64,000 nucleotides of DNA from Nageia nagi (Eukaryota > Pinophyta), in NCBI GenBank assembly GCA_050084985.1, contig JBITNC010000001.1:211420001-211484000 (forward strand), written 5' to 3'. How positions within the stretch are numbered: position 1 is the first letter of the stretch; each line of letters begins with the position of its first letter. A program made the position numbers and the translations under genes. Under the pieces are notes generated by a model. It was not told where the DNA came from, did not search any database, and saw only the letters and a program-made list of their open reading frames with translations. Below, one piece after another: positions 38,347 to 47,349 of the stretch.

Positions 38347-40612
38347 TTAGAGTCTCCTGCTAGACCCCCCACCCCCTACACTAGAGCTAGTAGCCCTGCT
38401 AGAAGTACCACCCCCGCATCGTGCCTTGTATTTCTCTGCGCGAGCCTTCTCCTCGCCGATCTGTCTCTCGGCCTGGCGAAGCTGCTCGTAGAGGACCTTG
38501 ATTTCTTTGTTAGCCGCCTGTAAGTCTTGATATATACCGGCATAGTCTCCTCCTCCAAACCGTAGACGGCCCTGTAGTTCTCTGATCTCCTCATCCTTTT
38601 GATCGATTTGGCCATGCAGCCTAGCAATCTCTACCACAGTATCTGTGACGTAACATTAATATATCATGATTAGTTCCTTGTGTATTGTGAAAAACTGAAA
38701 GTCAAAAGCAAAGTAAAAGAGAAAGTAGTTTACCATCATCATCTTCATCGTAGGCTTCATCCTCCCAGTCCGATTCTGTCTTGTATTCTGGTTCATATTC
38801 GTCCTGGTCCGGATCAGACTCCTCATTGTCGTCATGTCCTGCATCTAGAGATGTGTCACGAGCATATGTAGAGCTATCCTCTCCTCCCCATCCTCCCATG
38901 GTGAAAGGAGTGTCCCATCCGGTCCCTATGTCTTCCGTGTCCTCGTCCTCACATGCATCGTCACCTATGTCAGTAGCATGTATGCCTATGTGGTGAGGAC
39001 GGCGTGTACTCCACCAGTCTAGGTAATCCTCTGTGTGGTCAGGTCCGTCTAGGTCATCATCTACCTCATAGTCGGAGTCCTCGCTGGGGGACTCCCAACC
39101 TGAATCCCAGTCAGGTACTGGCTCATAATCCTCTGGGAGGTGCCTGCTACGGTAGTAGCGCACTACTATCCTGCAGTCATTCGGTATACCCTGCTGGAGG
39201 CCGAATTGGCGGAGTACCCGCTCTGGCCTGTATGGCTCCACTAGTGCCCTCCGTGCCTGTAGATAGGTAGGGTGTCTCACCCATGTCATCTCCTCTATGT
39301 CTTCTTCCCACTCTGGTACACCTCCCCGATAAGGACGCCAGTAGATCTGCACCTCCTGTAGTAAGTCAAGTCGCACACGCCATCCCTCTAGGTCTGTGTT
39401 AGGGAAGTCTGGTACCTCGGTCGTCGCCCACCTTTGCCAGGTGGGGGCATCATCTGGCTGGTCTAGGGGCAGTATAGTCGGTCTAGAAATAGTGATGTGC
39501 TCATAGGCCCACACCTGTAGGATCATAGAGTGAGCCACTTGTCTCCCCTTTCTCTCCACCTCTGCGAAGCCGTGGAGATCATGATAAAGTTGTGCCAGTA
39601 TTGCGGGGCACCATGCATATCGTTGTCTGTGAATAACCATGTCCTGAATAATGGGAATCATACCCACTGGGAAAGTCTCACTGCTCTTGTCTGGATAGAC
39701 AATAGCATCTAGAAGGCAGGCAATGAGGAGCCTCATCCGCAGGTCACCCCGTGCTGGAGGATCCTCTGGCACATGTCTCACTAGTGACACACCCCTCTTC
39801 CTGTGATTCACCTCGTCTGATCCTGTCAGCCATGTAGCCCACACCTCTGCCTGTTCCAAGCTCGGAACAGGAATCATGTTCACTAGTTTCCCCCTGATAG
39901 GAAGCCTAGTGATCCTGTAGATATCCTCTAAGGTTACTGTAATCTCACCAGTGGGAAGATGAAAGGTGTTGGAATTCGGATCCCACCTCTCCATCAAAGC
40001 TGTAAGCATGTTGCGGTCATGAAACACATATTCAGCAAATGCAAGGTGGCTGAATGAAATATCCTCTAGAATACTTCGGGCTGCGTCAGTTTGGGGCCAC
40101 TGTTGGGCAGTGGTGAAGGCAGCACTCTTGCCGGAAGGACGCATAAGGTATGCACGGTTCTGCAAGAAAAATGAAAGACAAGTCAGTATCAAGACGCGAA
40201 ACACAAATAGCAAAGGAATACTACACGAAAAAGAAGATCGCCCACGGTCTATATCAGAGGATAAGGACCGCCCACGGTCCAAGCTAGGGCAGAAAGGACC
40301 GCCAGCGGTCCTGTTTCCGTGGAAAAGGGGAATAAAAATTCGGGGTGCAGGTTTGTACGGGGGAGCATAAGGCAGCCATGGCACCGGAAGTTCGAAAAGC
40401 AGATTAAAAAGTGAAAAACGCAGAGCTAGGGTATGCAACAGTGAAACCCTAGGGGCAAATTGGGGAAACCAGTGTACAGTCAGCTAAAACTTGAAGAGAA
40501 ACAAAAACATAGCATGAAAAAGGTAGAAGAGGTGGTGTACCTGATGACCGGCAGGAGAATCAGCTACCAAGGCAGCTCGGTGTCCCTCTCGGCGTGTGAT
40601 CGGTAGGGCCAT
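38347..40612 (-). CDS. Plant mobile domain protein, three exons, antisense within element 1 (597 aa)
   Basis: Exons on the minus strand: 40612-40541 (72 nt), 40159-38734 (1426 nt) and 38642-38347 (296 nt, ending TAA). Both introns (381 and 91 bp) begin GT and end CAG, and the frame is continuous for 598 codons. The first exon starts MALPITRREGHRAALV. Residues about 70-360 are a plant mobile domain (PMD, the MAIN/MAIL1-type or aminotransferase-like family): LMERWDPNSNTFHLPTGEIT, then VTLEDI and RITRLPIRG, later ILQVWAYEH, and RVLRQFGLQQGIP near 340. Residues about 375-500 are very acidic (repeated D/E, W-containing). Exon 3 is a coiled coil (QKDEEIRELQGRL, EIKVLYEQLRQAERQIGEEK) with a Gly/Ser tail. 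PMD proteins occur as host nuclear silencing factors and inside plant transposons; the role here is unknown. All exons are open, and the exon structure is repeated in element 2, supporting the model. Confidence 0.88.
40235..40311. promoter_or_regulatory. Triplet of GC-rich palindromic sites in PMD intron 1
   Basis: agatcgcccacggtct (40235), ggaccgcccacggtcc (40265) and ggaccgccagcggtcc (40296), 30-31 bp apart, inside the first intron. Element 2 keeps the triplet with the same spacing at 53613, 53644 and 53674. Confidence 0.8.
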
Positions 40613-40760
40613 AGCGTGCAACACAGCAATACAGGAAGAATTATCTAGCGAGAGTGACAAAAAAGCACCAGCTAAAACTCTCCGAATCAGTCTCTCAACC
40701 TCTAGAGTGCTCTCAGCTATGAAAATGACAGGGTGAACAAATGAGCAAGGGTGGGGCCCC

Positions 40761-40773
40761 TTTTATAAAAAGG
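40761..40773 (-). promoter_or_regulatory. TATA box of the antisense PMD gene
   Basis: On the minus strand this reads CCTTTTTATAAAAGG-like, about 150 bp upstream of the PMD start codon. Element 2 keeps TCTATAAAAG at 53156-53165, also about 150 bp before its ATG. This suggests that the gene has its own promoter rather than depending on the LTR. Confidence 0.65.
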
Positions 40774-40909
40774 TTAGGGCACACACTTCAAGGTAAATTT
40801 CAACTTGAGCGTTTGGGGCACGTAGATCAGCAATTAGACGACAATCTGGAATCCAGGGGTGATTCGTAGGAATGTGATTTTTATGGTTCTTGAAAAATCA
40901 TCAAGAAAA

Positions 40910-40978
40910 GGACCGCCCGCGGTCTTAGATGAAGACCGCCGGCGTTCCAAGTCAGTAAGAAAGGATCGCCCGCGTTCC
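40910..40978. promoter_or_regulatory. Triplet of GC-rich palindromic sites upstream of the PMD promoter
   Basis: ggaccgcccgcggtct (40910), agaccgccggcgttcc (40933) and ggatcgcccgcgttcc (40963), spaced 23 and 30 bp. They lie between the TATA box and the tandem arrays. Element 2 has decayed partners at 52948, 52978 and 53000. Confidence 0.78.
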
Positions 40979-41084
40979 TTTTTCTGGAAAATCAGCTTAT
41001 TGAGTATCATGAGTGCATCATAGATGTTTGACGAATGATATATCCAGGAGAATATTGCTTTGAGTTTCGTGCTTACAGACCCGA

Positions 41085-41364
41085 ATGATCAGATTATCAT
41101 GCTTGTGAGAGGAGTCCAGCTCCCATGATCAGATTATCATGCTTGTGAGAGGAGTCCAGCTCCCATGATCAGATTACCATGCTTGTGAGAGGAGTCCAAC
41201 TCCCATGATCAGATTACCATGCTTGTGAGAGGAGTCCAACTCCCATGATCAGATTACCATGCTTGTGAGAGGAGTCCAGCTCCCATGATCAGATTATCAT
41301 GCTTGTGAGAGGAGTCCAGCTCCCATGATCAGATTGTCATGCTCATGAGAGGAGTTTAGCTCCC
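41085..41364. repeat. Tandem array a: 40-bp unit, seven copies
   Basis: Unit begins atgatcagattatcatgctt and ends agtccagctccc; copies start at 41085, 41125, 41165, 41205, 41245, 41285 and 41325, almost identical except the last. It is the array nearest the PMD promoter. Confidence 0.95.
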
Positions 41365-41952
41365 ATAGTCAAGATTATCATGTGCTTATCAGGTGGCTAT
41401 GAGTGGAGTCCAGCTCCCATAGTCAGCTTATCATGTGCTTATCAGGTGGCTATGAGTGGAGTCCAGCTCCCATAGTCAGCTTATCATGGGCTTACCATGT
41501 GGCTATGAGTGGAGTCCAGCTCCCATAGTCAAGATTATCATGTGCTTACCATGTGGCTATGAGTGGAGTCCAGCTCCCATAGTCAGCTTATCATGTGCTT
41601 ATCAGGTGGCTATGAGTGGAGTCCAGCTCCCATAGTCAAGATTATCATGTGCTTACCATGTGGCTATGAGTGGAGTCCAGCTCCCTATAGTCAGCTTATC
41701 ATGTGCTTACCATGTGGCTATGAGTGGAGTCCAGCTCCCATAGTCAGCTTATCATGTGCTTATCAGGTGGCTATGAGTGGAGTCCAGCTCCCATAGTCAG
41801 CTTATCATGTGCTTATCAGGTGGCTATGAGTGGAGTCCAGCTCCCATAGTCAAGATTATCATGTGCTTATCAGGTGGCTATGAGTGGAGTTCAGCTCCCA
41901 TTATCAGCTTATCATGCTTCTTAGTGGAGTGTCAGCTCCATCAGCTTATCAT
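41365..41952. repeat. Tandem array b: 53-54-bp unit, about ten copies
   Basis: Unit starts atagtcagcttatcatgtgc, carries aggtggctatgagtggag and ends in tccagctccc, the same end as array a. Some units have aagatt in place of agctt. A transitional unit with cttcttagtggagtgtc closes the array at 41898-41952. Open frames here (for example 41563-41796) are only the periodicity of the repeat. Confidence 0.95.
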
Positions 41953-42612
41953 TGTTTTGCGGAGTTCGGTTCTTCGGCAACTGCAGTACACCTCTCGATG
42001 CGAGGGCTCAGTTGTGTGGAACTTAGCTCTCACATATCTGCTTATCATGTTTTGCGGAGTTCGGTTCTTCGGCAACTAGAGTACACCTCTTGTGTGAGGG
42101 CTCAGTTGTGTGGATACTTAGCTCTCCCCCTCTAGCTTATCATTGTTTTGCGGAGTTCGGTTCTTCGGCAACTGGAGTACACCTCTTGTGTGAGGGCTCA
42201 GTTGTGTGGATACTTAGCTCTCCCCCTCTAGCTTATCATTGTTTTGCGGAGTTCGGTTCTTCGGCAACTGCAGTACACCTCTTGATGAGAGGGCTCAGTT
42301 GTGTGGATACTTAGCTCTCACATATCAGCTTATCATTGTTTTGCGGAGTTCGGTTCTTCGGCAACTGGAGTACACCTCTTGTGTGAGGGCTCAGTTGTGT
42401 GGATACTTAGCTCTCCCCCTCTAGCTTATCATTGTTTTGCGGAGTTCGGTTCTTCGGCAACTGCAGTACACCTCTTGATGAGAGGGCTCAGTTGTGTGGA
42501 TACTTAGCTCTCACATATCAGCTTATCATTGTTTTGCGGAGTTCGGTTCTTCGGCAGCTGGAGTACACCTCTTGATGAGAGGGCTCAGTTGTGTGGATAC
42601 TTAGCTCTCACC
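41953..42612. repeat. Tandem array c: 95-97-bp unit, seven copies
   Basis: gttttgcggagttcggttct recurs at 41954, 42049, 42145, 42241, 42338, 42434 and 42531. Each unit also has gtacacctct, gagggctcagttgtgtgga and gcttatcat. Open frames across it are periodicity artefacts. Confidence 0.95.
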
Positions 42613-42626
42613 TGTGTTTGGTTATG

Positions 42627-42835
42627 GTTATCATGTTTGGACTTGTGAGTTGATCATGTGTGTTATCATGCCTTGTCTTGTGAGTTGATCATGTGTGTTA
42701 TCATGTCTTGTCTTGTGAGTTGATCATGTGTGTTATCATGTCTTGTCTTGTGAGTTGATCATGTGTGTTATCATGTCTTGTCTTGTGAGTTGATCATGTG
42801 TGTTATCATGTCTTGGTCTTGTGAGTTGTTCATGT
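42627..42835. repeat. Tandem array d: 35-bp unit, about six copies
   Basis: gttatcatgtcttgtcttgt followed by gagttgatcatgtgt repeats every 35 bp. It shares the ttatcatg core with arrays a-c. The DNA on to the polypurine tract (42836-43193) has no confident gene. Confidence 0.93.
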
Positions 42836-43193
42836 TTTGTCTTGTGATGTGGTCTTGTCAAGTTGTCGTCCGGCCGGCATGTGTGGTCAAGTCGTCTGTC
42901 CGGTCATTGTCATATGTGTTGTCGAGTTTGTTGTCTTGGGTCATCAACATTGCGGCAAAGATTATCAGCTTATCAGACTATCACCTTCTACAGCAAAACG
43001 CAAGGGGCAAGCATGCCCAAGGTAATGTTAAAAGGGAGTTTTCTCAACCTATATCTAGCCTTATCATGATGTTGCTTAAGTTTGGAATGGTTAGTGTTAA
43101 TCATTGCTTATCAAAATTGCTTGCTATGATGTTGTGTTTTTACTTTGAATGTAAAATCTCAAGTCATCTCATGATTTCTTCGATTTCACATCC

Positions 43194-43202
43194 AAAGTGG
43201 GG
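43194..43202 (+). promoter_or_regulatory. Polypurine tract of element 1
   Basis: AAAGTGGGG followed by CATC and the LTR start TGTTAACA at 43207. Element 2 has the identical tract (minus, 51026-51034). Confidence 0.85.
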
Positions 43203-43206
43203 CATC

Positions 43207-44064
43207 TGTTAACACATAAAAATGATTTTATGCTTTTAAATCAATAAATTAATGAAATATGCTTGGTTTAACTATATGTCTTGAATGGATAAAAGTGATA
43301 ATATCAATGTTTGGCTTGAATGGGAATATTGCATGGGTTATCTTGAATATTGCATGGTATATCTTGAGTATTGTGTGAATCATCTTGTTTATTGATGTAT
43401 TTATCTTAAATCTTGTGAATTAACCTTATTTATGTGGATGCACGCCGACCTATGGGCGGTATTACCTATATCTATATAAATAAGGGATCTAATAGTAAGT
43501 CCACAACAACAAGGATACACATGATCCCGCGTATGGTCTTGTAAGTGGCTACCCCCTAAGGTATCTCTTGGTACCGCCTACAAGGCTGTGGTTTGTGTGC
43601 TTCCTTGCGCGAGCTATCCTGACATCTGCGATCAATTCTGATATTATACTGCTATCTGAGATATCTATATTGAAGAACTGGACCTAACTGAGAGGTCAAA
43701 GCTATCAAGATAAGGCCGCCGGCGCTCCTTTGTGAACGGAAGAACACCGCCGGCGCTCTTATATTACTGAAACGGACCGCCCGCGGTCCTCTTTTGGCAT
43801 CATTGCAGGTTGCGACGCTGTTGGAAAGGTAGCTTATCATCAGTACATCGCTCATATCTACATCTTCCGTTGTCAGGTACGTTCCGTGAGGTAAGTACAC
43901 AAATCACGGTCTTGGTTGGTTACATTTACACTTCTGAATAGTTATATGTTGTTCATTGTGTATCTAGAATAAATTGCTATCCGTAGCTAGAATACAGATA
44001 ATATTGAGTTTGTAGATAACCCCCCTATTTACTTATTTGCATTCTCAATTTTTATTTGTAAACA
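43207..44064 (+). repeat. 3' LTR of element 1
   Basis: 858 bp, one base shorter than the 5' LTR and otherwise identical by eye. TATA at 43473, GC-palindrome triplet at about 43714-43789, AATAAA at 43968. Followed by the right target duplication TGACT (44065-44069). Confidence 0.97.
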
Positions 44065-44069
44065 TGACT

Positions 44070-44900
44070 TTTCTCTAATAAGGTTAAAATATTTATCACA
44101 CTTAAAGAAATAGATATAACATACCTTAAAAAATCTTAAAGTTTTTGATTGACCAAAAATTGACCCAAAAATATGCTAATTATGCAAAATATGACCTTCA
44201 AAAATCATCAAAATATCCCAATATGAAATATATGTATGTGAGATAAGATTTTCTAATGTAAAAACATACCAAACTAACTAGAATAAACTTAAAAATTCAA
44301 AATTTTCTACAAAAATATTTTCAACCAAAAATATAAAAAAAATACATAGATAAATTTCAATTTCACCTTTCAAAATATTTCTATCATGAATATCTAGAGT
44401 TTAGGCAAAATTTTAGGACACAAATAACCATCAAATATTCAAAAATTAAGCTCAAAATCTAGGGTTTTAAGCAAAAATGAAAATCCACAAAATGTTCTTC
44501 AACTTAAAATCCTATGAAAATACATGCAAATAAACCCAATCACACTTATAAAAATTTCCTACTATGAATATATAATATTTGGGAAAAGTTTTAGGCTATA
44601 AATAAGTATAAAATATTCAAGAATTAGGTTCAAAATTAGAGGTTTTGACCAAAAAAGAAATTCTTCAAAATAAAAATACCTTCAAAATTTTAACAATTTA
44701 AAAGTAATAAGGGTTTATAAATTTGCAAAAAATTAAGATAAATAAAAATCAAATAAAATGAAGGGATTCCAATGAAAAATTCCATAAAAAATATGATGCC
44801 CTAGAAATAAAAAACCTAGTTTATTTTCTCAAAAAATAAAAAAAAATCAAAGTACTTTCGAGAAACACTTTTCAATCCTAATAAAATATGGAAATGTTAT
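44070..44900 (-). other. Continuation of the element interrupted by element 1; no ORF
   Basis: AT-rich, with repeated phrases such as aaaatattcaaaaattaggtt. It lies between the element-1 insertion site and a PBS-like tract, so it is probably the gag leader of the older minus-strand element whose gag core is at 35282. Confidence 0.45.
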
Positions 44901-46115
44901 GAAAGGTGGGCACCAATATATTAAATGTTTTTAGTAATCCCTAAGATTAACCTAGGTAGAAACTATGCCAAACATTAACATTCGATCATAATAACAATAA
45001 TCTAAAACATAACAAAATAGAAGCAAATAAAGTGATACTCTAACTCTTGGATCAAGATAACACAAATGCACTAATGAGAAAGTGATCAAGGGATAACTAT
45101 ATACCTATAAATCCTTACCTATAAGAAGTATATTTTATGCAAACTATAACTTTCCAAAGTATGTGACCTTGATGTGAGAATCCCATGGAGCATAATAGAA
45201 ATAAGGATAGCATAGGCATTTGGTATAGAAATAGTAGCATGGGCATACATAGCAGTGTGGATGCTAGGATTCCTAATGAGTAGATTTCACCACCAAGAGT
45301 TGATAAGCTAAGACAAACATATAATTATGAAATATGGAGTGGCATATATACTCTAGTGATAACAAGATCCCAATCTCAATAAGTAACATTGAGAAACACC
45401 TAATCCCAATCCCAATCAACTTCTAATCTTGCATAGAGATGATCCAATAATGGAGAGATGTGATCTGTATGCTCATGTATGTAACTCCAAGATGGAAAGC
45501 CTTGGGATGGATGAAATTTCATCTATGGAATAAGAATGCCAATTTCTAAGAGGGGGTGATGTTAGAGCATCTTGTCATCAATTCCATAGGTCTAAGTACC
45601 AAAAAGGATCAACATGGGATCTTGGGATGCTCACATGCCCAATGTCCATGCTAGGGATCCATCCACTTGCCTTGATATTACCAACACCTAGTTTTAAGTG
45701 TCATGTCCAACCTTAGAGCTCCAAATAACCTCATAGTCAGTTCAATAACTTAGGAGGATGCTCTACCTTGAAGAGGGGATCACTAACAACTAGAGATATA
45801 TTTTATGCCAATGCTACAATCATCAATGCTAAAATATGCAATGCCTTATTTGAGGAGACTAATTACAAATATAATTACCTTTGTATCATAAAAACATAAT
45901 TATTATAATTTTAGTAATTAAACTAAATACAAATAAATAAAAGGGTCACTTATTTCATAATTACAGCTTTGCTAAGTCTCTAAGTGGAATTTACATCATT
46001 TTCACCAATTTCTACCAAATTATACAAAATCATAGAAAAATTTATGTTCCCATTTATTAGAGGTGAAATCAAGAAAATGCTTAAAAAATAGGATCATTAC
46101 AACCTCCTAATTTTG
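44901..46115 (-). mobile_element. LTR-like unit of an older minus-strand element
   Basis: Reads on the minus strand from TGTAATGATCC (46101) to an ACA end at 44926, followed by TTGGTGCCCACCTTTC (44916-44901), similar in style to plant gypsy PBS sites. Its first 680 bp match 20049-20740 and the rest matches 24360-24870, which shows that those two separate pieces were once one LTR. A purine tract aattaggaggt lies just before its start, so it could also be read as a 3' LTR; the role is ambiguous. Confidence 0.6.
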
Positions 46116-47180
46116 TATATGAGATATAAACTTTGATGTAGAAATAAATATAAAAATAGATCTTGCATCAATTAAGGAAAAGGATGGCCATCCATATGTG
46201 ATCATGATGAAGATGAAAACTAAAACATTTGACTCCCTCAAAGTTTAAAATAGTGAATGAAGTGATGTATGTGGGGTATGAGAGCTTGGTGTAGCTAGAG
46301 AATATTTTTATTTAGGCAAATCATAGAGTAAGGTATTGGGTTATGGATCTTCAAATTTATTAAGTACAAGTTGAACTTGGAGAAGAGAGGATTGATTTGA
46401 TTATTGAGAACTATTAGCTAGGTTGGCAAGAAGAAAAATCTCTCCCTTTGTTTTTTAATTTCATTTAATAACTTGTTATATCCATGTAAAATTAAATTGA
46501 ATCAATTCTTGTATATAATTGGTAAAGATACCAAAATAGAATAAATTATTAGGTATACCCTATGGTAAATACCCTAGTGTAGAGCCTTTTGAATGTTCAT
46601 GTGTAACAAAGTTTTCAACACCTTCCATCTCTAATTTCCTTACATACATCCTTATTAAAAAATGATAATTATAGCTATCAATTAGATTCCCTTAATCACA
46701 AATGCTACAAATTAGAATTGATGCATGAAATAATGTATGTTCTTCTCTAATTTTCTATAATCCCTCCATTAAACTAGATAATATGTAAATGATCTTAGAT
46801 TTGAAATTACCTAGTACTTTATCCAATTTAGCATATCTAATTGCTTTACAATCATTCAATTCTTTAATCCCTATTTCCATATTTTTTTAACTTGAAGTTT
46901 GCAATCAATAATCTCTTCTCCTAATCATATATACAAACTTATGGGTTTTATGATATTTCTTTTTACAATTCTACACCTTTGGAAAGGAAATCTAATAACT
47001 AATTTGCACAGAACATTGAAAATGGAAAGAAAACTAAAATAATAAAATCTATCACAGTGACTAAAACATGTTCAAAAGACTTCTATAGAGAGTTGTTACA
47101 CAAAATCACTCAAACATAATTTGAGAAAACATGATTATACATAATTTCTAAATTATGCTAATAATAATATTCTTAAGCAA
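46116..47180. other. No gene seen
   Basis: AT-rich, no assignable ORF or repeat unit on either strand. Confidence 0.5.
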
Positions 47181-47340
47181 ATAGTAGATGCCTAAAAATG
47201 AATTATTGCTTATTTAATAATTCATTTTATAGCATCAATGATATTTATTATAAAAAGGGGTTAAAATATACCCAAGGTAATGTAATAAATGTAATGGATC
47301 ATTATATAATGTAATGTATAATATTTAATCATATATTTAT
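47181..47340 (+). repeat. Fragment of the TGTAGATGCC LTR-like family
   Basis: tagatgcctaaaaatgaatt and about 150 bp more match 2257-2400 in the same orientation and 63119-62960 in the opposite orientation. The first two bases of the usual TGTAG start are changed here. Confidence 0.7.
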
Positions 47341-47349
47341 GAACAAAAG

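Larger units (their letters stand above)
35783..44064 (+). mobile_element. Element 1: young non-autonomous LTR retrotransposon, gag plus antisense PMD gene
   Basis: An 8282-bp element bounded by LTRs of 859 and 858 bp that differ by one base, with TG...CA ends and a perfect 5-bp target duplication. Order on the plus strand: LTR, PBS-like site, gag ORF, poly(A) tract, a three-exon plant mobile domain gene on the minus strand, four tandem arrays, polypurine tract, LTR. There is no protease, RT, RNase H or integrase, so it must be mobilised in trans. LTR elements with gag only are known in plants (TR-GAG type), and antisense extra ORFs are known in Tat-lineage gypsy elements. The combination with an intact intron-bearing PMD gene is the notable part. 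A second copy lies at 50167-58122. Confidence 0.95.

Noticed and set aside
39004-39712. Plus-strand ORFs opposite the PMD gene
   Set aside because: Reverse-strand shadows of PMD exon 2.
38702-40438. A single 578-codon PMD ORF without introns
   Set aside because: Its first 93 codons read through the GC-palindrome intron and its last few run into intron 2. The three-exon model has consensus splice sites, joins frames exactly and is repeated in element 2.
41563-42507. Open frames of 60-100 codons with repeated peptides such as GYEWSPAP and YHCFAEFGSSAT
   Set aside because: They follow the periodicity of the tandem arrays, overlap in several frames and have no conserved start; element 2 does not preserve them as frames.
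41085-42835. Possible CRISPR-like array
   Set aside because: Direct tandem units without unique spacers, in a plant retrotransposon; no cas-like genes.
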